Positions 25,790-35,090 of a DNA stretch of 64,000 nucleotides are shown in pieces. How positions within the stretch are numbered: the first letter of the stretch is position 1; every line of letters begins with the position of its first letter. The translations under genes were made by a program, and so were the position numbers. The notes beneath the pieces were generated by a model. It saw only the letters and a list, made by a program, of their open reading frames with translations. It was not told where the DNA came from and made no database searches. Source of the stretch: Sphingobacterium hungaricum (GTDB taxonomy: Bacteria; Bacteroidota; Bacteroidia; Sphingobacteriales; Sphingobacteriaceae); assembly GCF_015210005.1 (NCBI RefSeq), contig NZ_MU158698.1, positions 434,001 to 498,000 of the forward strand, given 5' to 3'.

Positions 25790-26179
25790 ATGGCACTTTT
25801 CGTAAAATTGATATCCTTTGGTTTTTTAACTTTAATAGCAACAAATACACAATACTCCAAACTTCATAAGCGCTGGAAAATTATCGCTGACAACACGATT
25901 TACCTTAACCTAGACGGTTCTTCTCATGGAGGATTCAAAGACCGGATTGACTCTGTGAAAAGTGATACTGTTTTCATCGAATTCTTTAATGATGGAAAAT
26001 TTAAATCTGTTGAAGGTGATGGTACGTTTACGACCGATAATGACTCGTTATACCTAAATCTTCCAGAAGGTTCATCATCGTTCAAATATGAATTAAAAGA
26101 TAGCTCATTATATCTCCATATCGACTTCTTAAGGGATGACTATATCCGACGGGAGGTGCTGCATGCAATCCCCATGTAA
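25790..26179 (+). CDS. Small lipocalin-like exported protein, function unknown
   Basis: The 129-residue protein has a hydrophobic N-terminus (VKLISFGFLTLIATN) without a lipobox cysteine. LHKRWKI followed by alternating hydrophilic strands (FIEFFNDGKFKSVEGDGTF, SLYLNLPEGS, YELKDSSLYLHI) resembles the small lipocalin-like domains common in Bacteroidota. No ligand can be guessed. The 26180-26393 stretch after it has no supported gene. Confidence 0.6.
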   Translation: MALFVKLISFGFLTLIATNTQYSKLHKRWKIIADNTIYLNLDGSSHGGFKDRIDSVKSDTVFIEFFNDGKFKSVEGDGTFTTDNDSLYLNLPEGSSSFKYELKDSSLYLHIDFLRDDYIRREVLHAIPM

Positions 26180-26393
26180 TGCAAGAAGTTTTGGAAGGCT
26201 CCGAAAGGAACACTTTGAAAAGGATCATATTGAACATAAAACCAACGAGTTTTTACAATCGCTTCACGTAATTCTCTTGCGAAATAGCAACTCACTATTA
26301 TCCTGAGTTTAGGAAGCTCCTTTGGAACAGCCGAATACTACATCAGATTGACATTGTACCCTAACTAGGTTATCAGTCAGATACGGTTCAAAC

Positions 26394-26423
26394 AAAAAAA
26401 GCAGGTACCGGGGAGGTACCCAC
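26394..26423 (-). terminator. Rho-independent terminator of the N-glycan locus
   Basis: The stem GGTACC/GGTACC around a five-base loop (26404-26420) lies 34 bases after the stop codon of the GH18 gene. On the minus strand TGC and seven T follow it. Confidence 0.75.
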
Positions 26424-26453
26424 TTTTAACTAAACTAAATCAACTTTAAATCT

Positions 26454-27869
26454 TTACCAGTCTTTCTTGTATATTTTTGAGTTATCCACTACAAGCTCAT
26501 CGTCGTACATGTAAACAGCGATATTTCGCAAGGCAGATAATTGGAAAAACGAATAATTGGACCTATTCGGATCCAGTGAAAATATCATAGTTCCACCATA
26601 ACCTCCGGTTTTAATGTTACGTAAAGCTGTTGGGGATGGGTAGTAATTTCGCGCGTATTCACCCGAAGATAAAAACCAACCCGATCTTTCAAGTTCTGGG
26701 TAGTTATTCGTTAACGAGTAACTCTGTAAATAATCATGCAATGCATAGTCTACGTATTGACCTGCAGGAATTCCAGGAAGTGCACTAGAACCTCCGAAAT
26801 AATTTGTCCGACCATAGACATAGACCATTGTCTTCTTATCTGGCATTGCCTGTTTTGTCTCGTAGACTAACCTTGCGGCAGCTTGATTTGAAGGCGATAC
26901 AAATCCTGGCGGAACAGGATATTGATACGCCGAATATTCATCATCGAAAAACACGCCATCTAAATCGTATGCCAAACAAGTCGCTTTCAACTCCTGAGCA
27001 AATTCCTTTGCCGCTTGCTCAGATAGATTAGCAACACCCGACCTATCATGATTCCCTAAAACGCTCAAAATAACTTTCATACCTCTATCTTTTAAGGGCT
27101 TGAGGTATTTATCTTTATTTTGAAGCAAATGAGTAACGTTCGGGTTGTGGGTCAACACCACCTTACCTGTTGTTTCATTATAATTAATATTTGAAGAAAA
27201 AAGAATAACTTCATCTACCAATAATTTCCCGCTATTCTTTAATGTAAACGCCAAATTATTTAATGGATTTGTATCGTTTACTTCCATACAACTAATAACC
27301 TTGAGGCCATTTGGCTTATCTGTCGAAGGTATTTTGGTCATATCTTTGACAAATAGCATAAATGTATCGAAAGTAGAATTTTCGGACGGAACTGTTGAGT
27401 TTAATGGAATGACATATGTTTCGCTTCCGCTAGAGGCTGGATTTGGCTTAACTTCAATAGCAACTGCTGAAGACATCTTTTCATTTTGCTTAATCTCCAC
27501 TTTACCTTCTCCTGAAAAAGTAACCAAATCTTTAGGGTAAGCTTGATAACTAGTTCCATGTTTCTCATTATACTCTTTCAAAACATTTTCATCATACGTA
27601 ATGGAACCCGCAATATTTTGATTCGCAGGTTTATTTAGCTGCACTGACACATCGTAAGAGCCTAATGTTCTGAATTCTAAAATGGATGTTTGGGTCTTCC
27701 CATCTTCTCCTAATAAGGAAACTGAGGGTGCGCCGTCAACTTGATAATCCGATTCGTTTAGCGGATTCAATCTAATCACATCCTCTTTGCAAGCGCTAAA
27801 TAGAGTAAGAACCAGCAGCAGCTGCAGTCCATAGAATGCTAACTTATGTTGAATTGATTTTAATTTCAT
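26454..27869 (-). CDS. GH18 endo-beta-N-acetylglucosaminidase with N-terminal DUF1735-type domain, lipoprotein
   Basis: The 471-residue lipoprotein (Cys27 in LFSAC) has a DUF1735-like beta-domain at about 45-170 and a GH18 barrel at about 185-460. The catalytic motif LDGVFFDDEY places the acid at Glu311 with Asp309 two residues before. The fourth position before Glu, usually Asp, is Phe307. The architecture and neighbours resemble Bacteroides thetaiotaomicron BT3987, which releases high-mannose N-glycans by cutting the chitobiose core. It is the last gene of the locus. Confidence 0.87.
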   Translation of the reverse strand: MKLKSIQHKLAFYGLQLLLVLTLFSACKEDVIRLNPLNESDYQVDGAPSVSLLGEDGKTQTSILEFRTLGSYDVSVQLNKPANQNIAGSITYDENVLKEYNEKHGTSYQAYPKDLVTFSGEGKVEIKQNEKMSSAVAIEVKPNPASSGSETYVIPLNSTVPSENSTFDTFMLFVKDMTKIPSTDKPNGLKVISCMEVNDTNPLNNLAFTLKNSGKLLVDEVILFSSNINYNETTGKVVLTHNPNVTHLLQNKDKYLKPLKDRGMKVILSVLGNHDRSGVANLSEQAAKEFAQELKATCLAYDLDGVFFDDEYSAYQYPVPPGFVSPSNQAAARLVYETKQAMPDKKTMVYVYGRTNYFGGSSALPGIPAGQYVDYALHDYLQSYSLTNNYPELERSGWFLSSGEYARNYYPSPTALRNIKTGGYGGTMIFSLDPNRSNYSFFQLSALRNIAVYMYDDELVVDNSKIYKKDW

Positions 27870-27896
27870 AATTATTTCAATAAAAAGATTAAACTA

Positions 27897-29033
27897 TTAA
27901 TTGCTTTCAGGCAAACTAACAGCATTCCATTTCAACAATGATTTCGCTGTTAGATGATTGCCATTCGTAGTATGATCGTTGACAATACTACCACCACCTT
28001 CATTACATTTCCAATAAGCTACAAGGCCTTCTGTCGTTGGATCAATGTCATAGAAGTTTGAAGCAATTTGCTCCTCGCTTCGTTCCACATTCCATATCCT
28101 GCATTCAGAAACATCACCGGCAAAGAAGCGAACATCCTCCCACGAGCGACCTATGTAAAAACCACTAGATCCACTCATTCCTAAGTTTACTAATCCTAAT
28201 GTTGTATTTCTGCCTGATGTATTAAGCTTGCCATCCAAATAGACTTTAATTGTACCCTCGACTCTGTTGTAAGTAACAGCGATATGGGTCCATTTATTCG
28301 GGGTCAAAACAGCTGTAGTCGAGAGGTTACCTGTCGATGTAGCAATTTGGATCTTATCTGCATCGTAACCTGCATCACCCAAGCGAATTAGGAACTTACC
28401 CTCTATACCCATTACAGTACTAATCATCCTATCGAAATTTCTTGGGTACACTAAAGCCTCTAATGTTACTTCAGAAAGATTATTCAATGCAGAAGCATTA
28501 GCTAATGTTGCAGCATTTAAATAATTGTTTTCAATATCAGCAACCACATTGATTAGAGCTCCAGCTTTAATCAGATAATAAGTAATGCTTCCACTTTGTA
28601 AGACATTTAAATTTGAATTTGAAACGCGCACTGGCAAAACATAAGTAATGTCTCTGTCTAGAGTATTGATTGCTAAAAAATTTACATCAATAGGGTTGGA
28701 TAACACGCTTCCTGTCGGAATGACAGAATTCATACTTGACATTTTGTAATGATTTGAGGGCAATAAGATTGCTGTTTCGCCATAAGCAAGGTTAAACTTG
28801 CTCACTAATGATTGATCGACCGCAAAATCAACAGCGATATCGTTAGATTCTGCCCTTGCGATGCTGATTTGCAAAATCCGCGAATCGGAAAGCACCGAAG
28901 GTTTAATTAAAATTGTCTCGACTTTAGGAGTCGAAATAAACACGTTATTGTCAAAGACTTCCTCGTTTTTACAGCTAGCGAGTAGTAAAACACATACCGC
29001 AAAGCTCAAATATTTTGAAAATATATTTTTCAT
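27897..29033 (-). CDS. DUF1735 + LamG-type lipoprotein, probable glycan-binding protein
   Basis: The 378-residue lipoprotein (lipobox LLLASC) has a DUF1735 beta-domain at about 40-150 and a concanavalin-like LamG/laminin-G domain at about 165-370 (WTHIAVTYNRVEGTIKVYLDG, FYIGRSWEDVRFFAGDVSEC). Such proteins are surface glycan-binding components of N-glycan loci. No catalytic residues are apparent. The gap to the preceding gene is 3 bases, so it is co-translated with the GH18-like lipoprotein. Confidence 0.8.
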   Translation of the reverse strand: MKNIFSKYLSFAVCVLLLASCKNEEVFDNNVFISTPKVETILIKPSVLSDSRILQISIARAESNDIAVDFAVDQSLVSKFNLAYGETAILLPSNHYKMSSMNSVIPTGSVLSNPIDVNFLAINTLDRDITYVLPVRVSNSNLNVLQSGSITYYLIKAGALINVVADIENNYLNAATLANASALNNLSEVTLEALVYPRNFDRMISTVMGIEGKFLIRLGDAGYDADKIQIATSTGNLSTTAVLTPNKWTHIAVTYNRVEGTIKVYLDGKLNTSGRNTTLGLVNLGMSGSSGFYIGRSWEDVRFFAGDVSECRIWNVERSEEQIASNFYDIDPTTEGLVAYWKCNEGGGSIVNDHTTNGNHLTAKSLLKWNAVSLPESN

Positions 29034-29036
29034 AAT

Positions 29037-30062
29037 TTACTTAATTGAAGGATTTAAAAGATCAATAGTTTCGCGAGTTGCCTTATAAACTTTAAGAATA
29101 TTAAAATAATCGTATTGAATATTAGTTATCGCCAATCCTTTTATTGTTGCACCATTATTTGCAGCAAGAACCCACTCAGCTGTACTTTGGGTTGACCTTG
29201 TGCCATCCGAGAAATATCCGATAGTTGGCTCGTCTGCTCTAATGGATGTAGAATTTGCTACCGCAATAAAGCGATCGGAAGGAACGTCCGCCACCAAAGC
29301 CGATAACAGCTCAAATGTCAGAACACTTTTGCTCAACGCTCCAGACGTATTAAGAATTATGTAGCTGAAGTCCTTCAGAACAGTCTTGTCAATGATGTAT
29401 TGCGGATAGCCTTTTAGCATCAGTACCTTAGATGTATTTGCTGCACCCCATTGCTTAACCAAATTCATTACAATTGTTTCGTTATCAATAGCCGACTGTT
29501 TTTCTTCCTCAGTCAAAAATGTTGTATTCTTTCCTAAATACGAAACCAGCACGCCGTCGTAAGCATACTTAGTTGACAGACTCAACGCATAAGAAATTGT
29601 GTCGGCGATATAGGCTTTAAAATCCGGCACTGCTCCTGAAGCTGCTCTTAAGTCGTAATCGTTTTTGATTTTGTCAAAATCAATTTCAAAAACTGTTTTA
29701 GTTCCTTTGTTATCTCTTATCGATTTGGCTTCTTCAAGTTCCCGATCATTTAAATCTACAGAGTTGAGCACTAAGATATCCAAACTATCAGGGACATTTG
29801 CAATGCTCTGACTTTGATTTGAAGGAGTTTTTGATGTATTATCAAAAAAACCAATAACAATTTTATGATCAGAATTCTTATAAGCACGCAAATCTTCCAA
29901 ATACTTGGCATACAATTCCGGATTCTGTTCTTCGATTGAAGGTTGCTCAATTTTGAGCGCTTCATTTTCAGTCCACTTTTCGCAAGAAGCTGTTGTTGTC
30001 AATACAAATAGACTTGCTAAAAAAATGGATGTGAAATTTGTGTATTTTTTCATTGTCTTCAT
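29037..30062 (-). CDS. GH18-like lipoprotein lacking the catalytic glutamate, probable glycan-binding protein
   Basis: The 341-residue lipoprotein (TTTASC, Cys27) has a fold resembling GH18: KIVIGFFDNTS, a DxxD-like strand and YAYDGVLVSYLG where active enzymes have DGxDxDxE. The Asp-x-Glu pair is missing, so hydrolysis by the usual substrate-assisted mechanism is not expected. In B. thetaiotaomicron-type N-glycan loci such proteins bind glycan at the surface. A start at the fourth codon (MKKYTNF) is equally possible. Confidence 0.75.
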   Translation of the reverse strand: MKTMKKYTNFTSIFLASLFVLTTTASCEKWTENEALKIEQPSIEEQNPELYAKYLEDLRAYKNSDHKIVIGFFDNTSKTPSNQSQSIANVPDSLDILVLNSVDLNDRELEEAKSIRDNKGTKTVFEIDFDKIKNDYDLRAASGAVPDFKAYIADTISYALSLSTKYAYDGVLVSYLGKNTTFLTEEEKQSAIDNETIVMNLVKQWGAANTSKVLMLKGYPQYIIDKTVLKDFSYIILNTSGALSKSVLTFELLSALVADVPSDRFIAVANSTSIRADEPTIGYFSDGTRSTQSTAEWVLAANNGATIKGLAITNIQYDYFNILKVYKATRETIDLLNPSIK

Positions 30063-30070
30063 GTTATAAT

Positions 30071-31651
30071 TTATTTAGCGATCCAGATGTCAGTACCCAT
30101 ATTATCTGCACCTTGCAAAAGAGTTGACACTGCTTGATTAACATTTGCATTGTTTTCGCTATATTCCTCTTGAGGATATGCCAATCGTCTGGCCATTCTT
30201 TCCGTGCTCACACGTCCACCGCTATTATTCACCATTACAGGCATTAGCTTCGGATACCCTGTTCTCCGGAATTCCGTCCAAGCTTCAACACCTAGAGGGA
30301 ATGTTGCGATCCACTTTTGAGTGATGATGCGTTCTAAATTTACTTCCGTCGCTGAAGCTGAAGCATTCCATTTAATGGTCGTTGTGCTTGTAGCTCCGGT
30401 GTACGAAAACTGTGCTTTTGGATCTATGTAACGTGCAGGAAGACTTACGTTATCCGCTATGTAGGCTGATGCGTTTCCTGCCCCCCATTGTTCGAATGAC
30501 AGTGTGATACCCGTATTATAGAATCCTTCAGCAGCGGTGCCTGCAGAAACTTGAGGAATTCCCATCTCCCATCCCTTTAAAGCACCCTCTGCACGGATAA
30601 AAGCAACTTCTGCAGCATTAATCCACAATACTTTGCCGTTTTCAGCGATGTTGTAGTTTGAATAATTTTTCACATCATCTCCGCTTGGAATGTTAATTCC
30701 AGAACGCAATCCATTTATCGCATTTGTTCCTGTTGTGAAGGTTGTGGGATTAAAGTATTTGGCAGCTCTAGGATCTTTAAACCCATTCATGTAGGAAGTT
30801 ATATCTGCTGATACCCGCGAATCTCCTCCATTGTACTCAAACATCACAACCCTAAAAGGATTTTTCAACGTTGGCTGAACAAGAGCATTGTCCACATTTG
30901 CCGTGATTACACCAATTTCATGGCTTACTGCTTCTTCTGCTTTCGTTCTTGCTAATGATGGATTCGCTTTTGAAACGTAAATCGCTAAACGCAGTTTTAT
31001 TGAATTGGCTAATTTGATCCATTGAATCACATTACCCCCATAAACTAAATCTGCCTTTGACGAGAAATTCTCGTTTCTTCTTGCCGTCAACGTTTCAATA
31101 GCTTCATCAAGCTGATCGAACATCAAGTTATAAACAGCTTCCTGAGAATCATAAGGTGCATTTAGAGCGCCGTCTACTCCCACTTTTGAATAAGGGATCG
31201 GCCCATAAATATTGGTCACCCTTGATATCGCAAGAACTTTTATGATATCAGCGACGGCATGTGGCACGACATCGTCTGTCACCACTTTTACCTTATTATT
31301 TCGAATAAATATATTCGGAATAATATCATTAAAAGCAACTCTCGCCCATCCATTTTCAGGATTATAAGTCGCGAAGTTCTTACCATTAAATCCATTGTTA
31401 GAATCTGATAGATAACCGCCGTATGAGCCACCTAACAAACATTCCGTAAACTGGTTGGTATTCACATCCAACGGAACGACCCACGATTGTAAACCCGTCA
31501 ATGCAGATGATAAAATATAGGCATCGCGTTCAACTTCTTCTTGCCTTGCGCCTTCTGGATTCGTGTTATATTTTTCAAAATTCTTGGTACAGCTAGATGC
31601 AAAAACTGATGCACACAATCCCAAAAAGATGATTTTCTTATTCATTTTCAT
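30071..31651 (-). CDS. SusD-like lipoprotein (SusD/RagB, N-glycan locus)
   Basis: The 526-residue lipoprotein has its lipidation Cys in VFASSC. It belongs to the SusD-like_2 type (KNFEKYNTNPEGA near the start, WIKLANSIKLRLAIYVSK, AEVAFIRAEGALKGW, EAWTEFRRTGYPKLMPV), distinct from the SusD at 6679-8211. It would bind N-glycan oligosaccharides above the partner SusC encoded immediately upstream (11-base gap). Confidence 0.93.
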   Translation of the reverse strand: MKMNKKIIFLGLCASVFASSCTKNFEKYNTNPEGARQEEVERDAYILSSALTGLQSWVVPLDVNTNQFTECLLGGSYGGYLSDSNNGFNGKNFATYNPENGWARVAFNDIIPNIFIRNNKVKVVTDDVVPHAVADIIKVLAISRVTNIYGPIPYSKVGVDGALNAPYDSQEAVYNLMFDQLDEAIETLTARRNENFSSKADLVYGGNVIQWIKLANSIKLRLAIYVSKANPSLARTKAEEAVSHEIGVITANVDNALVQPTLKNPFRVVMFEYNGGDSRVSADITSYMNGFKDPRAAKYFNPTTFTTGTNAINGLRSGINIPSGDDVKNYSNYNIAENGKVLWINAAEVAFIRAEGALKGWEMGIPQVSAGTAAEGFYNTGITLSFEQWGAGNASAYIADNVSLPARYIDPKAQFSYTGATSTTTIKWNASASATEVNLERIITQKWIATFPLGVEAWTEFRRTGYPKLMPVMVNNSGGRVSTERMARRLAYPQEEYSENNANVNQAVSTLLQGADNMGTDIWIAK

Positions 31652-31662
31652 ACTAATTTCTT

Positions 31663-34600
31663 TTAAAACTTAAGTCTTACATTAAATCCTAGATTTCTTG
31701 TATTAGGAGTCATGAAATTATTAATTCCTTGATAATAGTTACCTGTTGTCGCTGTAGCCTCAGGATCAAATGGAGCTTTGTTATAGATCATCCATAAGTT
31801 TCTTCCTATCAAAGAAATGCTAAGATCACCAACATTTCCTAACATTGATTTTGGAAATGTATATCCGATGCTTGCTTCCTGTAGCCTTACATTCGTTGCG
31901 CTATACGTGTAAAATTGAGGAATACCACTTGTTCCACCAACTGTAGCATAGTAGATTTCTGGGTTAATTACATTGCTTCCATTTACAGTAACACCTCCAT
32001 TATCTCTCGCAATCGCTGAAGCTTCCGATACACCGTAAGCATCCATTGCAGCCTGAGTCGCTGAATAAACTACTCCGCCAAATCGAGCCGCGAACATAAA
32101 TCCTAAATTGAAATTTTTGTATCCGAAATCATTTCTCCAAGCCATGTTTGATTTAGGAAATACACTTCCTAAAAAGATATCACCTACATTATTATTTACA
32201 GATATTCCACCATTTTGATCAATGTATACATCACCATTGCTATCTCTTTGTAAATCAGACAATGAATAAATATCACCTAAAGAGCCTCCTGGTTTTAGTA
32301 TGAATTTAGCTCTTCCTAACCCACCAACATCTAAACGGTTAATATCAATAACTTCTCCTGTTTCAGGGATCGTCCAATCACTGACCAACTCTTTGATTTC
32401 ATTTTTATTTGCACTGAATGTATAATTAGACGACCAATTAAAATCATTCCAGGTTTTAGTATAACCTAAAGCTAATTCTACTCCTTTATTTAACACTTTA
32501 CCAGTTTGAACACGGAAACCAGAATATCCTGCTGAAGCAGAAATCTGAGGATCGAATGTTTGGTTCATTGTCATTGCATGATAGAAGCTTAGATCTAAAT
32601 TAAAACCTTGCAAGAAACGAGTGTTCAAACCAACTTCCCAAGAATCTGTACGTTCAGGAAATAGCTGTCCGATAGGATATAATGTCTGATCCATGTATTG
32701 CTGCAGTGTATAATCCCACGGATAAGTCAATGTAGCCAAATAGGGATCATAAGGCGTTGCTACTGATGCAAATGATGATCTCACTTTTAAGTACTCAATA
32801 CTTGTTGGCAGATTAAGTGCTTCGGATAGCACAACGGAAAGACCTACTGATGGATAGAAGAAAGATCCTTGTTCAGAATACGGCCCGTATAATGCCGAAT
32901 CCCAATCATTTCGTCCAGTCAGCGTTAAATAATAAGTGTTTTTGTAACCCAATTCAGCTGTTGCAAATATCGACTGTTGCTCTCTGATTTTATCTTCATA
33001 GCTGGGCGATTTTTTGCTGAAATCGATTTGATTAATACCAAACTTATTTGGAATTGCATTTGGTAAAATGGGGCCTCGAATCGGCAAGAATGTACCATCT
33101 GTTCTATTAATGATCGCACCTACATTCGCTTGCAATGAGAAATCGTTAAACTGCTTGTTAACATTTGCAATAAAATCTCCATAATATTGCTTCATATTAT
33201 CATTCGTGATTCCATAAAATCCATTAATAGATCCATCCGTGATCGTTGTATTGGTAGTCGCATAAAGTTTCTCTGTAAAAACATTATTCGAATTATCCAT
33301 ACGACCTCTTGCAGTAAAACTCAACCAATCATTCAATTGATAGTTTAAATTCGCATTGAACATATAACGATCCTTTTTGTTGTTGCGAAGATTTCTATAG
33401 TTAATCCAATATGGATTTTGTCCTACGAATTCATTAATTCCCTGAGGCCAATATTGTGTATCTATTTTTCGCGTCACATCGTAGCGCTCATACATTTTAA
33501 TATCATTCCAATCATCGCCTCTTGGAAACAGATATGCGGTTACGATTGGGTTTCCATACACCCCTTGATTGATCATGTTCTGATCATTTTGAAGGATGTA
33601 ACTGAAACCCACATCTAAGGAAAGTTTATCATCTAAAAATTTGGACGTATTTCTTAACGTAAAATTATAGCGATCATATTTGTTATTTGGAACGATTCCG
33701 GTAGAATTTACCGCACCAGCAGATGCATAAGTCTGATTTCGTTCATTTCCTGTAGAAAATGTCAAAGCTTCCGTTGAGATTACGCCTGTTTTAAAGTAAT
33801 CGTCAGCTGGATTGTAGCCCATGGTGTTGGCTTCATTCAATAATAAACCCCAGCTTTTATCATTCACGCCAGAAGCTAATGAACTTCCGGTCCCGTATCT
33901 ATTTTGAAATTTAGGAAGCTGGAAAGCGGAAAGAAATTGAGTATTCTGTGAAAGTGTCAATGTTGTTTTGCCAATCACACCTTTTTTCGTTGTGATGACG
34001 ATTGCACCATTAGATGCCTCCGAACCATATAATGCGGCTGCAGCAGCACCCGTCAAAACTGACATAGACTCAATATCTTCTGGATTGAAATCAGCAATAC
34101 CTTCCGAAGACCCAGTCGAAGCAAATTCTTGTCCCTCGGCCCCTTTTCTGTTGAACATCGGAATCCCATCAATAACATAAAGTACATTACTGCTTTTCGA
34201 AATCGATTTAGTTCCTCTTAAAACAACCTTGCTTGCTCCTCCTACACCACCAGAACTCGCGTTGATATTTACACCAGCTACTCGTCCAGACAATGCATTG
34301 ATAAAGTTAGCATCTTGAACTTTTGTCATTTCCTCGCCGTCCACTTGTTGTACATTGTAACTTAATGCCCTTTCAGATCTTCTGATACCCAAGGCGGTCA
34401 CGACTACATCGTCAATGGTGTTATTATCGATTGCTAATTGAACAGTTAATTGACTTCCCAAAGAAGTTAAAGATACATTCTTCGCTTGATAACCTACATA
34501 GCGTACAACTAGTACATCACCGACTTTTACATTCGGTAAAGTAAATTCACCAGATGCATCTGTCGAAGTTGCATTATTGGCTCCTTGAACACTTACAGAC

Positions 34601-35019
34601 GCTCCTTGAAGCGCTTGTCCATTTTCATCCCTAACAACACCTCGAATAGATGATTGCCTGACATTGGCCTCTGGCTTAATTACATCTGCATTTCGTACAT
34701 TATTGGATCCCGGGCTGATCAAAATAGTACGATCTTTAATCTCGTAATTGACGTTTTGGCCTTGCACCAAAGTTTTAATTACATTTTCTAAACTTGAATT
34801 TTGGAAGTCGACTTGAATGTATTTATTATCATCCAACGTCTGACTAGAGTATAAGACGCTATACCCCGTTTGTTTTTTGATTTCCCTGATGAGATCTGAA
34901 GCTTTGATTTTCTGTTTTCTCAGAGACACAATGCCTTGACCCTCAGCAGCTAACGAAATCTGAAAAACCAGCATGAACAAGCCGATTAATCTGATCATTT
35001 TAAATGATTTAAACTGCAT
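31663..35019 (-). CDS. SusC-like TonB-dependent transporter with STN signalling domain (N-glycan locus)
   Basis: The 1118-residue protein has a signal peptide, then a secretin/TonB short N-terminal (STN) domain at about 30-105 (IREIKKQTGYSVLYSS, IKTLVQGQNVNYEI). A carboxypeptidase-like domain (IRGVVRDENGQALQGASV), plug (VVTALGI, VLYVIDGIPMF) and barrel ending NLGFNVRLKF follow. The STN domain contacts a FecR anti-sigma factor in the periplasm. That fits the FecR and ECF sigma genes directly upstream and implies substrate-induced trans-envelope signalling. Confidence 0.95.
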   Translation of the reverse strand: MQFKSFKMIRLIGLFMLVFQISLAAEGQGIVSLRKQKIKASDLIREIKKQTGYSVLYSSQTLDDNKYIQVDFQNSSLENVIKTLVQGQNVNYEIKDRTILISPGSNNVRNADVIKPEANVRQSSIRGVVRDENGQALQGASVSVQGANNATSTDASGEFTLPNVKVGDVLVVRYVGYQAKNVSLTSLGSQLTVQLAIDNNTIDDVVVTALGIRRSERALSYNVQQVDGEEMTKVQDANFINALSGRVAGVNINASSGGVGGASKVVLRGTKSISKSSNVLYVIDGIPMFNRKGAEGQEFASTGSSEGIADFNPEDIESMSVLTGAAAAALYGSEASNGAIVITTKKGVIGKTTLTLSQNTQFLSAFQLPKFQNRYGTGSSLASGVNDKSWGLLLNEANTMGYNPADDYFKTGVISTEALTFSTGNERNQTYASAGAVNSTGIVPNNKYDRYNFTLRNTSKFLDDKLSLDVGFSYILQNDQNMINQGVYGNPIVTAYLFPRGDDWNDIKMYERYDVTRKIDTQYWPQGINEFVGQNPYWINYRNLRNNKKDRYMFNANLNYQLNDWLSFTARGRMDNSNNVFTEKLYATTNTTITDGSINGFYGITNDNMKQYYGDFIANVNKQFNDFSLQANVGAIINRTDGTFLPIRGPILPNAIPNKFGINQIDFSKKSPSYEDKIREQQSIFATAELGYKNTYYLTLTGRNDWDSALYGPYSEQGSFFYPSVGLSVVLSEALNLPTSIEYLKVRSSFASVATPYDPYLATLTYPWDYTLQQYMDQTLYPIGQLFPERTDSWEVGLNTRFLQGFNLDLSFYHAMTMNQTFDPQISASAGYSGFRVQTGKVLNKGVELALGYTKTWNDFNWSSNYTFSANKNEIKELVSDWTIPETGEVIDINRLDVGGLGRAKFILKPGGSLGDIYSLSDLQRDSNGDVYIDQNGGISVNNNVGDIFLGSVFPKSNMAWRNDFGYKNFNLGFMFAARFGGVVYSATQAAMDAYGVSEASAIARDNGGVTVNGSNVINPEIYYATVGGTSGIPQFYTYSATNVRLQEASIGYTFPKSMLGNVGDLSISLIGRNLWMIYNKAPFDPEATATTGNYYQGINNFMTPNTRNLGFNVRLKF

Positions 35020-35090
35020 AATACTACCTTAGATTTAAAAATTATATAATTTAGTTGTTTATAATAGTTGCCGTTTTCAAGCGGCTAGAA

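Noticed and set aside
26179..26271. 30-codon frame coupled to the stop of the lipocalin-like gene
   Set aside because: It is short, without recognisable features, and not followed by a terminator on its strand.
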